A stretch of DNA of 7,754 bases from Oscillospiraceae bacterium (GCA_019413245.1 DXNX01000114.1:1-7754), one strand, 5' to 3'. Positions 1 through 6,154 are shown, counted from the first letter of the stretch. A program made the numbers and translations. The notes: generated by a model from the sequence alone, not told the origin.

Positions 1-1
1 G

Positions 2-214
2 CTGCTGGACAAGATCGGCGCTCTGCAGGGGCTGCTGTCCGGCATTTCGGCGGCGGGCGCGTCCATCGTAACCATCACCCAGTCCCTGCCGGAAAACGGC
101 ACCGCGCAGGTGGAAGTCACCGTGCGCACCGCCACCATGCAGATGTCGGTGGAAGACATGCTGCTCAAGCTGGGCCGGCAGCCCTTTGTGGTGGAGGTCC
201 ACCGGGGTACCTGA
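2..214 (+). CDS. ACT-domain protein, PheB/UPF0735 type (3' end only)
   Basis: This is the last 70 codons of a gene that begins before the window; the frame is open from base 2 to the TGA at 212-214. The visible part is one ACT domain. It opens with LLDKIGALQGLLSGISAAGA, the usual D-x-x-G-x-L-x-x-(V/L)-L helix start that binds amino-acid effectors, followed by a strand with ITQSLPENGTAQVEVTV and a last helix and strand ending in VVEVHRGT. The ITQ-(S/T)-(L/I)-P-x-N-G pattern is what I recall from the small clostridial/Bacillus ACT proteins named PheB or UPF0735, about 145 residues long with an N-terminal helix-turn-helix-like part (not visible here). Such proteins often sit directly before homoserine dehydrogenase. 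The likely role is sensing an amino acid and regulating the pathway, but the ligand and target are unknown. The gap to hom is 40 bases with no terminator, so the two genes are probably co-transcribed. Confidence 0.8.
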   Translation: MLDKIGALQGLLSGISAAGASIVTITQSLPENGTAQVEVTVRTATMQMSVEDMLLKLGRQPFVVEVHRGT

Positions 215-254
215 GGCGCATGGCGGCACAGTAATGAGAGAGGGAGATGTAGTT

Positions 255-1484
255 ATGGCAAAAATCGCGATCATGGGGTTCGGCACCGTGGGCAGCGGCG
301 TGCTGGAAGTCTGCCGCCGCAATGCGGCGTCCATTGCACGCCGTGTGGGCGAACCTGTGGAAGTCAAATATATCCTGGATGTCCGTGATTTCTCTGGCTC
401 CCCGGATGCGGCCCTGTTCGTCAAGGATCTGGACATCATCCTGGCCGACCCGGAAGTCCGCGTGGTGGTGGAAACCATCGGCGGCACCAAGTTTGCGTAT
501 CCGTATGTGCGCCGCTGCCTGGAAAGCGGCCGCAGCGTCTGCACCTCCAACAAGGAGATGGTGGCCACCTACGGTGCCGAACTGCTGGCCCTGGCCCGGG
601 AACATAACGTGGCCTTCCTCTTTGAAGCCAGCGTGGGCGGCGGTACTCCCATCATTACCCCCATGCACCAGTGCCTGGCCGCCAACCATATCAGCTCCAT
701 CGAAGGCATTGTCAACGGCACCACCAACTTCATGCTTACCAAGATGAAGAAGGAGAATATGGGCTTTGACGCGGCGCTGAAAATCGCCCAGCAGCTGGGC
801 TACGCCGAAACCAAGGACCCCAGTGATGATGTGGACGGCCGGGACGCCTGCCGCAAAATCGCCATTCTGGCCTCGCTGGCCAGCGGCTCTGCCGTTTATC
901 CCGATAACATCCCCACCCGGGGCATCCGCCAGATTACCGTGGCCGACATCAAGGCAGCGGAAAAGCTGGAAAGCACCATCAAGCTCATTGCCTGGTACAA
1001 GGAACTGCCGGACGGCGGTGTTTCTGCCGGTGTGGAGCCCATGCTGGTTCCTTATACCAACCAGCTGGCCAACGTGGACGACGTGTTCAACGCCGTGCTC
1101 ATGAAAGGCGATATGCTGGGCGATGTGATCTTCTACGGCAAAGGCGCGGGCAAGCTGCCCACCGCCAGCGCCGTGGTGGCCGACGTCATCGACGCCCTGA
1201 AAGACGGCGCCAAAATTCATGACAGCCTGTTCTGGCAGCCCGCTCCCAAGCGGGAGGGTATGCTGCCCGACAACGCTGCATATTCCTGGTATATCCGGGC
1301 CAAGGGTATCTCCGCCGCTGTGCTGGCCTCTCTGGCAGGCCCCGGCTCTCCGGTGGATGAAGGCCCCGAAGGGGTCAGCTACCGCATGATGGGCGCCACC
1401 CCTGAGGTGATGAATGCCGTGTGCGAAAAAGTTTCGCTGCTGGGCGGTCATGTGGATCTGGCTCTCAAACAGATGGAAGAATAA
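255..1484 (+). CDS. hom: Homoserine dehydrogenase
   Basis: This cytoplasmic enzyme reduces aspartate semialdehyde to homoserine with NAD(P)H, the branch step towards threonine and methionine. The 409-residue product starts with a Rossmann nucleotide-binding loop GFGTVGSG (residues 8-15). It continues with TSNKEMVA (97-104, conserved Lys100), GGGTPII (128-134), the family signature EGIVNGTTNFML (150-161), and a catalytic block around 182-201 with Asp192, Asp197 and Lys201 spaced like the catalytic Asp/Lys residues of characterised homoserine dehydrogenases. Residues from about 345 to the end look like a compact ACT-like domain, shorter than the full C-terminal ACT domain of approximately 430-residue homologues. 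I chose ATG 255 because AGGGAG at 241-246 lies 8 bases upstream and the protein then begins MAKIAIMGFG as in the family. An in-frame ATG at 234 would add seven residues and has no good ribosome site. thrB follows after an 18-base gap, so the genes form an operon. Confidence 0.96.
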   Translation: MAKIAIMGFGTVGSGVLEVCRRNAASIARRVGEPVEVKYILDVRDFSGSPDAALFVKDLDIILADPEVRVVVETIGGTKFAYPYVRRCLESGRSVCTSNKEMVATYGAELLALAREHNVAFLFEASVGGGTPIITPMHQCLAANHISSIEGIVNGTTNFMLTKMKKENMGFDAALKIAQQLGYAETKDPSDDVDGRDACRKIAILASLASGSAVYPDNIPTRGIRQITVADIKAAEKLESTIKLIAWYKELPDGGVSAGVEPMLVPYTNQLANVDDVFNAVLMKGDMLGDVIFYGKGAGKLPTASAVVADVIDALKDGAKIHDSLFWQPAPKREGMLPDNAAYSWYIRAKGISAAVLASLAGPGSPVDEGPEGVSYRMMGATPEVMNAVCEKVSLLGGHVDLALKQMEE

Positions 1485-1502
1485 ACAGGGGAGGAAGACG
1501 CC

Positions 1503-2396
1503 ATGGTTACTGTTACCGTACCTGCCACCAGCGCCAATGTGGGTGCCGGATTCGACTCCCTGGGCCTGGCTCTCTCAATGCACAACGTGTTCACCTTCGA
1601 GGAGTCCGACCGCATCCATATCACCTCTCTGGATGATACCCATGTGCCGGGCGGCGCCAACAACCTGGTTTACCGTAGCGCCCGTGCCGTGTATGACCAG
1701 CTGGGCGTACCCCTCAAGGGTCTGACCATCACCCAGCGCAACGATATTCCCATGGCCCGCGGCCTGGGGTCCAGCTCCGCCTGCATCGTGGCGGGCCTGC
1801 TGGGCGCCAACGCTCTGCTGGGCAAGCCGCTGACTCAGCGTCAGATGCTCACCCTGGCCACCGCCATTGAAGGCCATCCCGATAACGTAGCTCCGGCTAT
1901 GCTGGGCGGCTTCGTCACCAGTGTGTATGACGAAGGCCTCGTCTACACCGTCAAAAAGAACATCGACCCGGACCTGGCCTTTGCGGCCTTTGTGCCGGAT
2001 TTCCGCCTGCTCACCTCCAAGGCCCGCGCGGCACTGCCCCAGATGGTTTCCCATAAGGACGCTGTCTACAACCTGTCCCGCGCGGCATTGGCCACCGCAG
2101 CTTTCTGCGATGGTGACTATGGCCTGCTGGGTGTTGCCACCAAGGATGCCCTGCACCAGCGGTACCGCCTGCCTCTCATTGACGGCGGCGAGGAAATGTT
2201 CGAGCTGGCCCAGGATCTGGGCGCGCAGGCTGTGTATATCTCGGGCGCCGGCCCCACCATCATCGCGGTTGTCCACAAGGACGACCAGGAGTTCTTCGAG
2301 CAGGCGCGGGAAGCGCTGCCCCAGACCGAAAAACTCCGTCATTTTACCGTCTATCGCCTGCTGGCCGACAATACCGGCGCGACCGTTGAGGCGTGA
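1503..2396 (+). CDS. thrB: Homoserine kinase (GHMP kinase family)
   Basis: Homoserine kinase phosphorylates the homoserine made by the preceding gene product, using ATP, to give O-phosphohomoserine, the precursor of threonine. The 297-residue length is normal for the family. The GHMP features are all present: an N-terminal strand and loop VPATSANVGAGFDSLG (residues 6-21), the glycine/serine-rich ATP loop PMARGLGSSSA (83-93), the substrate-side motif EGHPDNVAPA (123-132) and the C-terminal GHMP motif SGAGPTIIA (247-255). The start at 1503 is set by GGGGAGGA at 1488-1495, seven bases upstream. No threonine synthase gene is seen in the window. The next gene, lysC, starts 27 bases after the stop behind an almost identical GGGGAGGAA ribosome site, consistent with co-expression. 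The assignment is secure from the motifs and the context. Confidence 0.96.
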   Translation: MVTVTVPATSANVGAGFDSLGLALSMHNVFTFEESDRIHITSLDDTHVPGGANNLVYRSARAVYDQLGVPLKGLTITQRNDIPMARGLGSSSACIVAGLLGANALLGKPLTQRQMLTLATAIEGHPDNVAPAMLGGFVTSVYDEGLVYTVKKNIDPDLAFAAFVPDFRLLTSKARAALPQMVSHKDAVYNLSRAALATAAFCDGDYGLLGVATKDALHQRYRLPLIDGGEEMFELAQDLGAQAVYISGAGPTIIAVVHKDDQEFFEQAREALPQTEKLRHFTVYRLLADNTGATVEA

Positions 2397-2423
2397 CAGC
2401 ATAGAAGGGGAGGAACTTCACCA

Positions 2424-3629
2424 ATGGCATTGATTGTACAAAAATTCGGCGGTACCTCCGTCAAGGACCGCAACCGCATCTTCAATGTGGCGCGCATCGT
2501 TGCCAATACCCGAAATGCGGGCAATGATGTGGTCGTGGTAGTGTCTGCCCAGGGCGACACCACCGATGACCTGATCGCCAAAGCGGCGGAAATCACCAGC
2601 GACCCGTCCCACCGCGAGATGGATATGCTGCTGGCAGCCGGCGAGGAAATCTCCATCGCCCTGCTGGCCATGGCTCTGCAGGAGATCGGTGTTTCTGCTG
2701 TCAGTCTCACCGGCTGGCAGGCTGGTTTCGTCACCGACCGCTCTTACTCCAAGGCCCGTATCAAGCGCCTGGACACTGAGCGCGTGGAAAGCGAGCTGGC
2801 CCGCAACCGTGTGGTCGTGGTGGCAGGCTTCCAGGGCCTGAACCGCTCCGATGACATCACCACCCTGGGCCGCGGCGGCAGCGATACCTCCGCTGTGGCG
2901 CTGGCAGCTGCTCTGCATGCGGACCGCTGCCAGATCTTTACCGATGTGGAAGGCGTGTTCACCGCCGACCCGCGCAAGATTCCCAAAGCCACCAAGCTGA
3001 AGGAAATCACCTTTGACGAAATGCTGGAACTGGCCTCTCTGGGGGCCCAGGTCCTGAACAACCGCAGCGTCGAACTTGCCAAAAAGTACGGCGTCGAGCT
3101 GGAGGTCCTCTCCAGCATCAATCCCATTCCGGGAACCATCGTGAAGGAGGAAACGAAAGTGGAAGGTATGCTCATCAAAGGCGTTGCGAAGGACGACAAC
3201 GTGGCCGTGATCTCGATCAAGGGGGTGCCCGATGTGCCGGGCATGTCCTTCAAGGTATTCAGCCTGCTGGCACAGCGCAATATCAACGTGGATATCATTC
3301 TGCAGAGCTCCGGCACCGCCGGCACCAAGGACCTGGTCTTCACTGTGCCCCTGACCGACGCCGAGAGCGCTGTCAGCGTGCTGGAAGACCATAAGAGCCG
3401 TTTCGGCGGCGGCGAAATCGCCGTGGATAAGACCTGTGCCAAGGTCAGCGTCGTGGGCGCCGGCATGCAGAGCCATCCGGGCGTTGCCTCCACCATGTTC
3501 GAGGCTCTGTCCGGCCAGAACATCAACATTCATATGATCTCCACCAGCGAGATCAAGATCAGCGTCATCATCGACAAGACGGACGCTGACCGTGCCGTCG
3601 CGGCCATTCACGACGCATTTATCCAGTAA
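2424..3629 (+). CDS. lysC: Aspartate kinase (class II, alpha subunit frame)
   Basis: Aspartokinase catalyses the first step of the aspartate family pathway, ATP-dependent phosphorylation of aspartate to aspartyl-phosphate, feeding lysine, threonine and methionine synthesis. The 401-residue protein carries KFGGTSV (7-13), SAQGDTTDDL (41-50), the glycine-rich TLGRGGSDTSA (147-157) and TDVEGVFTADPR (173-184) in the kinase domain. Two ACT domains follow: about 262-335, with the effector-contact stretch VPDVPGMSFKVFS, and about 339-401, with HPGVASTMFEAL. This is the layout of Bacillus LysC-type enzymes of about 400 residues and not of the larger bifunctional aspartokinase/homoserine dehydrogenase. 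ATG 2424 is preceded by GGGGAGG at 2407-2413. The frame also contains a strong internal ribosome site before codon 246 that would give a separate C-terminal beta subunit (see separate entries). The position after hom and thrB suggests feedback by threonine and/or lysine, but the effector cannot be read from the sequence. Confidence 0.96.
   Translation: MALIVQKFGGTSVKDRNRIFNVARIVANTRNAGNDVVVVVSAQGDTTDDLIAKAAEITSDPSHREMDMLLAAGEEISIALLAMALQEIGVSAVSLTGWQAGFVTDRSYSKARIKRLDTERVESELARNRVVVVAGFQGLNRSDDITTLGRGGSDTSAVALAAALHADRCQIFTDVEGVFTADPRKIPKATKLKEITFDEMLELASLGAQVLNNRSVELAKKYGVELEVLSSINPIPGTIVKEETKVEGMLIKGVAKDDNVAVISIKGVPDVPGMSFKVFSLLAQRNINVDIILQSSGTAGTKDLVFTVPLTDAESAVSVLEDHKSRFGGGEIAVDKTCAKVSVVGAGMQSHPGVASTMFEALSGQNINIHMISTSEIKISVIIDKTDADRAVAAIHDAFIQ
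3144..3150 (+). promoter_or_regulatory. Internal Shine-Dalgarno inside lysC
   Basis: AAGGAGG, a near-perfect match to the 16S anti-Shine-Dalgarno, lies within lysC codons 241-243, eight bases before an in-frame GTG (3159-3161, codon 246). An in-frame ATG follows at 3168 (codon 249). It sits in the linker between the kinase domain and the first ACT domain, where Bacillus-type aspartokinases restart translation to make their beta subunit. A Lys-Glu-Glu stretch can produce GGAGG by chance, so functional use is inferred from location, spacing and known family behaviour. Confidence 0.65.
3159..3629 (+). CDS. lysC: Probable aspartokinase beta subunit (internal in-frame product of lysC)
   Basis: If translation restarts at GTG 3159, the product is 156 residues holding only the two ACT domains and ending at the same stop as the full-length enzyme. 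In Bacillus subtilis aspartokinase II, a beta subunit of about 160 residues is made from an internal start in the same gene and assembles with the full-length alpha subunit. Here the size, position and strong AAGGAGG with an eight-base spacer all fit that arrangement. The alternative start is ATG 3168, giving 153 residues, but its distance from AAGGAGG (17 bases) is too long and the nearer GGAAGG (3161-3166) is too close. The existence of this product is an inference; the sequence shows only the initiation signals and the domain boundary. Confidence 0.6.
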   Translation: MEGMLIKGVAKDDNVAVISIKGVPDVPGMSFKVFSLLAQRNINVDIILQSSGTAGTKDLVFTVPLTDAESAVSVLEDHKSRFGGGEIAVDKTCAKVSVVGAGMQSHPGVASTMFEALSGQNINIHMISTSEIKISVIIDKTDADRAVAAIHDAFIQ

Positions 3630-3704
3630 TGGAACTGTTCTGAAGCAACACACCTGCAAGCGGAGCTGCTGCCCGTATTGCTCCTGTGTGCCGCTGCGGC
3701 GGCC

Positions 3705-3735
3705 GCGGAGCCGTGCGCCCAGTGGTTCCGCTTTT
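3705..3735 (+). terminator. Probable intrinsic terminator after lysC
   Basis: GCGGAGCCGT (3705-3714) can pair with GTGGTTCCGC (3722-3731), giving ten pairs including three G-U wobbles around a seven-base loop, directly followed by TTTT (3732-3735). It lies about 75 bases after the lysC stop and just before the promoter of the next unit. The T-run is short, so termination may be incomplete. The rest of 3630-3749 shows no gene. Confidence 0.55.
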
Positions 3736-3749
3736 GCCGTACCTGCGTC

Positions 3750-3778
3750 TTGCCTGAAAAGGGTCCGGGTGTTATAAT
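3750..3778 (+). promoter_or_regulatory. Sigma-A-type promoter with extended -10, for vanZ-folC
   Basis: TTGCCT (3750-3755) and a perfect TATAAT (3773-3778) are separated by exactly 17 bases. TG at 3770-3771, one base before the -10, makes an extended -10 element (TGTTATAAT). Transcription would begin near 3785, leaving a leader of about 40 bases before the vanZ start. The placement between a terminator-like hairpin and the next gene supports it as the start of a new transcription unit. Confidence 0.75.
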
Positions 3779-3826
3779 CATAGGAACCCGTATTCAACCC
3801 TGAAACAACAAAGTAAAGGAATTGGC

Positions 3827-4423
3827 ATGGAACAAAAAAGAACAAGCCCCTGGCTGATTGCGTTCCGCGTGATTTTTACCATCGCGCTGATTGCCTGCAT
3901 CGCCTTCATTTTTCGCAATTCGCTGCAGGCAGGGGAGCTTTCCTCCGCGCGCAGCCAGGCTGTCATGCGGGCTCTCAATGAAATGCTGGGCAAGGTGGGC
4001 CTTGGCCCTCTGTCTCAGCACACGGTTCGCAAACTGGCCCATTTTGCGGAGTTCACGCTGGAAGGTTTTCTGCTTATGCTCTGCCTTCGGGTGTATACTC
4101 GCCATTTTGTACGTCACGTCAGCTGGCCGCTGCTGTGCGGCATGACCACCGCTCTGACAGATGAGACCATCCAGAAATTTATCCCGGGCCGTACCTCCCA
4201 GGTGACGGACGTCTGGATCGACATGTCCGGTGTGGTGTGCGGTCTGTTCGTGGCTCTGGTATTGCTGCTGATCGTGCGTGCTTTTGGCGCTTTCCATCGC
4301 ATCAAAAAGGAAAACCGGCGCCTGCGTGCGGAGCGGGAACGTCTTCTCCGGGAGCAGGAGGAGGACCGCATCAATACCGAGGCGCCCCATCATGAAAATC
4401 CCAACAGGAGGGAACTGCTTTGA
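3827..4423 (+). CDS. VanZ family membrane protein
   Basis: This is a 198-residue integral membrane protein of the VanZ-like family. Hydrophobic stretches lie at about residues 10-29, 70-90, 99-112 and 129-156. Family hallmarks are the charged pair before the second segment, VRKLAHFAEFTLEGFLL (67-83), and DETIQKFIPGRTSQVTDVWID (split here as DETIQKFIPGR 112-122 and DVWIDMSGV 128-136), with polar residues inside the membrane region. VanZ of Tn1546 gives low-level teicoplanin resistance, but most chromosomal relatives have no assigned role, so a resistance function should not be assumed. After the last segment comes a strongly charged, probably helical cytoplasmic tail (157-181, rich in Arg, Lys and Glu). 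AAAGGA at 3815-3820 supports the ATG at 3827. The stop codon overlaps the folC start, so the two are translationally linked although no functional link is known. Confidence 0.85.
   Translation: MEQKRTSPWLIAFRVIFTIALIACIAFIFRNSLQAGELSSARSQAVMRALNEMLGKVGLGPLSQHTVRKLAHFAEFTLEGFLLMLCLRVYTRHFVRHVSWPLLCGMTTALTDETIQKFIPGRTSQVTDVWIDMSGVVCGLFVALVLLLIVRAFGAFHRIKKENRRLRAERERLLREQEEDRINTEAPHHENPNRRELL
4406..4423 (+). promoter_or_regulatory. Ribosome site and TTGA stop/start overlap for folC
   Basis: AGGAGGG (4406-4412) lies inside the last codons of vanZ, seven bases before TTG 4420-4422. The vanZ stop TGA occupies 4421-4423, so the four bases TTGA serve both genes. There is no nearby in-frame ATG in folC before the conserved region, which makes TTG the best start and suggests that translation of folC is coupled to that of vanZ. 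Confidence 0.8.
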
Positions 4424-5712
4424 CCGAACAACAGGCCGTACAGGCCATTCATTCGCTGCCCCGTATGGGCGGCGCGACCCTGGAGCGCATGCATGCGCTG
4501 CTGGACGCTTTGGGCAACCCTGAAAAAGAGCTGAAATGTATTCATATTGCCGGTACTAACGGGAAAGGTACGCTGTCTACCATGACTGCGTCCATCCTGA
4601 CCCATGCCGGTTATAAGACCGGACTGACCATCAGCCCCTATGTGCTGGACTTCCGGGAACGGTTCCAGATCGACGGCGAGATGATTCCGCCCCAGACACT
4701 GGGGGACCTGGCTGAGGAAGTGTTGGATGCCGTGGACGGACTGTGCGCGGCTGGTAAGCCTTCTCCGGTGGAATTCGAGGTGGTTACCGCCATCGCGCTG
4801 CTGTGGTTCGCCCGGGAAAAGTGTGATTTCGTGGTGCTGGAAACCGGCCTGGGTGGCCGTTTCGACGCCACCAATGCCATTCCGGCCCCGCTGGTGGCCG
4901 CGATTACCCGCATTGGTATGGACCATACCGATGTGCTGGGGGATACGCTGGCGGATATCGCAGCCGAGAAGGCAGGCATCATTAAGGAAGGCTGTGCGGT
5001 GGTCTGTTACCCGGACCAGCCGCCGGAAGCCATGGGACCGCTGCTCACCGCTGCGGCCAACGCCCACACCTCGATTCAGACACCGGACCTGGAGGACATC
5101 CTGCCTCTGAAATGCCGCCCCCTGCAGAACTATATCGACTATGGCGGGTATCGTGTCATGCTGTCCTTCCCGGGCAAGCATCAGGCCAACCATGCCGCCA
5201 TGGCCATTGAGATCGTGCTGACCCTCTGGCGGGAATACGGATACGACATCTCCGACGAAGCCATTGAGGCCGGCCTGCAGGCAGCGCACATGCCTGCCCG
5301 CATCGAAGTCATCCGCCGCCATCCGCTGCTTCTGCTGGACGGCTGCCACAACCCGGACGGCGCCGCTGCGCTGGCGTCTACCCTGTCCGAAGCCAGATAT
5401 GAAGGCAACCTGGTCGGCGTGATGGGCGTGCTGAAGGATAAGGACCATACTCCCATGCTGGAGGCCTTGTCCAAGACCTTCGACAAGGTCTTTACGGTCA
5501 CCCCTGATTGCCCCCGCGCTATGACGGCGGAAGAACTGGAACATGCGGCCCGCTTCCATATGGACGCGGAGGTCGGCGGTACGGTCCGGGAAGCCATCCG
5601 CAAGGCTGTGGACTATGCGGATTTCCATAACCTGGCCGGCGTTGTTGTCTGCGGCAGTCTGTACCTTGCGGCCGAAGCCCGTCCCATCCTGCTGGAAGAA
5701 GCCAAGAACTGA
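4420..5712 (+). CDS. folC: Bifunctional folylpolyglutamate synthase / dihydrofolate synthase
   Basis: FolC is a Mur-ligase-family cytoplasmic enzyme. It adds glutamate to dihydropteroate and further glutamates to folates, using ATP and an acyl-phosphate intermediate. The 430-residue length is typical. Motifs in order are the P-loop AGTNGKGT (44-51), the omega-loop region with SPYVLDFRERFQIDG (72-86), VLETGLGGRFDATN (139-152), MDHTDVLGDT (167-176) followed by EKAGIIK (183-189) with the Lys commonly carbamylated in the family, PGKHQANHAAMA (251-262), and DGCHNPD (307-313) at the start of the C-terminal domain, where relatives usually have DGAHNP. CGSLYLAAE (411-419) near the end is another family block. 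Whether it does both reactions or only the polyglutamation cannot be told from sequence. Translation begins at a TTG overlapping the vanZ stop, and a strong terminator follows 65 bases after the stop. Confidence 0.95.
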   Translation: MTEQQAVQAIHSLPRMGGATLERMHALLDALGNPEKELKCIHIAGTNGKGTLSTMTASILTHAGYKTGLTISPYVLDFRERFQIDGEMIPPQTLGDLAEEVLDAVDGLCAAGKPSPVEFEVVTAIALLWFAREKCDFVVLETGLGGRFDATNAIPAPLVAAITRIGMDHTDVLGDTLADIAAEKAGIIKEGCAVVCYPDQPPEAMGPLLTAAANAHTSIQTPDLEDILPLKCRPLQNYIDYGGYRVMLSFPGKHQANHAAMAIEIVLTLWREYGYDISDEAIEAGLQAAHMPARIEVIRRHPLLLLDGCHNPDGAAALASTLSEARYEGNLVGVMGVLKDKDHTPMLEALSKTFDKVFTVTPDCPRAMTAEELEHAARFHMDAEVGGTVREAIRKAVDYADFHNLAGVVVCGSLYLAAEARPILLEEAKN

Positions 5713-5757
5713 TATAGGATGTGCTTTTTTTGCTGCTGCTTTCCGGCAGCGCCCTGA

Positions 5758-5791
5758 TTCAACAAAATATTTGTCCTGCGCCCCGTATACT
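5758..5791 (+). promoter_or_regulatory. Tentative spoIIA promoter region: 0A-box-like site and TATACT
   Basis: TTCAACAAAA (5758-5767) is, on the opposite strand, TTTTGTTGAA. This differs at one base of the seven-base core from the Spo0A box TGTCGAA. TATACT (5786-5791) is a good -10 hexamer, but no -35 lies at 17 bases; the best upstream TTCAAC is 22 bases away. A 22-base spacer with a Spo0A site is known from the B. subtilis spoIIG promoter, which makes this thinkable but unproven. No clear sigma-H promoter (AGGAnnn with GAAT) was found. Confidence 0.25.
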
Positions 5792-5827
5792 GGTAGTACA
5801 AACCAGCCCGCGGGGCGCTTTTGTTTT
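5778..5827 (+). terminator. Intrinsic terminator between folC and spoIIAA
   Basis: GCGCCCCG (5778-5785) pairs perfectly with CGGGGCGC (5811-5818), eight G/C-only pairs. A second internal hairpin, CTGGT/ACCAG (5790-5794 with 5802-5806), sits in the loop, and TTTTGTTTT (5819-5827) follows immediately. This is a textbook rho-independent terminator for the vanZ-folC unit. It ends only 22 bases before the spoIIAA start codon, so the promoter of the next operon must lie inside it, or before it with read-through. Confidence 0.9.
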
Positions 5828-5836
5828 GCATTGATC

Positions 5837-5843
5837 GAGGTGG
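5837..5843 (+). promoter_or_regulatory. Ribosome-binding site deciding the TTG start of spoIIAA
   Basis: GAGGTGG (5837-5843) matches the anti-Shine-Dalgarno region GGAGGTG and lies six bases before TTG 5850. No in-frame ATG exists upstream of the conserved STAS domain, so TTG is taken as the start. Confidence 0.7.
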
Positions 5844-5849
5844 ACAAAC

Positions 5850-6146
5850 TTGGCAAAAATCTGTTTTGTGCCTGCCAGCGGCACTTTGGCGGCTTATTTA
5901 TCGGGGGAAATCGACCATCATGCGGCCCAGGGCCTGCGGCGGGAAATCGACGCCCAGATCGACGCGCGGATGCCGGAACTGCTTACCCTGGATTTTTCGG
6001 GTGTTACCTTTATGGATTCCTCCGGCGTGGGACTTATCCTGGGCAGGGGGCGGTATATGTCTTCACTGGGCGGGCGCCTTACCGTGCAGAATCCGCCCGC
6101 TGCTGTCCGGCGTATGCTGGATCTGGCCCGGATCTCTTATGTGTGA
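5850..6146 (+). CDS. spoIIAA: SpoIIAA, anti-sigma-F factor antagonist (STAS domain)
   Basis: SpoIIAA is the anti-anti-sigma protein that, when unphosphorylated, binds SpoIIAB and releases sigma-F in the forespore. SpoIIAB phosphorylates it and SpoIIE (not in this window) reverses this. The 98-residue protein is a single STAS domain: an opening strand AYLSGEIDHHAA (15-26), strand LLTLDFSGVTFMD (44-56), the phosphorylation loop DSSGVGLILGR (56-66) with Ser58 at the same number as the phosphorylated serine of B. subtilis SpoIIAA, and GGRLTVQNPPAAVRRMLDLA (split as GGRLTVQNPP 74-83 and AVRRMLDLA 85-93). It ends soon after, at RISYV, about 19 residues earlier than the 117-residue B. subtilis protein, so the last strand and helix of the fold seem absent. 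Translation starts at TTG. spoIIAB and sigF follow, giving the standard three-gene order. Confidence 0.93.
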   Translation: MAKICFVPASGTLAAYLSGEIDHHAAQGLRREIDAQIDARMPELLTLDFSGVTFMDSSGVGLILGRGRYMSSLGGRLTVQNPPAAVRRMLDLARISYV

Positions 6147-6148
6147 AC

Positions 6149-6154
6149 GGAGGA
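6149..6154 (+). promoter_or_regulatory. Ribosome-binding site of spoIIAB
   Basis: GGAGGA (6149-6154) lies just after the spoIIAA stop. It is only two bases from ATG 6156 (counting from the last G), too close for that codon, but 11 bases from ATG 6165, which is acceptable. A third in-frame ATG at 6171 would be 17 bases away. Together with the family alignment, this favours 6165 as the start. Confidence 0.6.

Noticed and set aside
165..1451. Long open frame on the minus strand opposite hom (428 codons)
   Set aside because: It mirrors the sense codon pattern of hom, its product is His/Gly/Gln-rich with no recognisable domain, and the + strand gene is unambiguous.
3592..3777. Small cysteine-containing peptide frame after lysC
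   Set aside because: It starts inside lysC, has no ribosome site, and covers the terminator hairpin and promoter; the composition looks random.
2418..3845. Long open frame on the minus strand opposite lysC (475 codons)
   Set aside because: Same effect of GC-rich codon bias in the complementary frame. It would also run across the lysC terminator and the vanZ promoter, and the product resembles nothing known to me.
3827..4423. VanZ as a glycopeptide resistance gene
   Set aside because: There are no van operon neighbours, and most chromosomal VanZ-like proteins are unrelated to resistance; only the family name is supported.
5734..5750. GCTGC/GCAGC hairpin after folC as a terminator
   Set aside because: The T-run precedes the stem instead of following it, and no T-run lies at the correct side on either strand; the hairpin at 5778-5818 explains termination better.
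4390..5856. Long open frame on the minus strand opposite folC (488 codons)
   Set aside because: Antisense to a clear enzyme gene; low-complexity His/Gly/Arg product, no ribosome site or domain seen.
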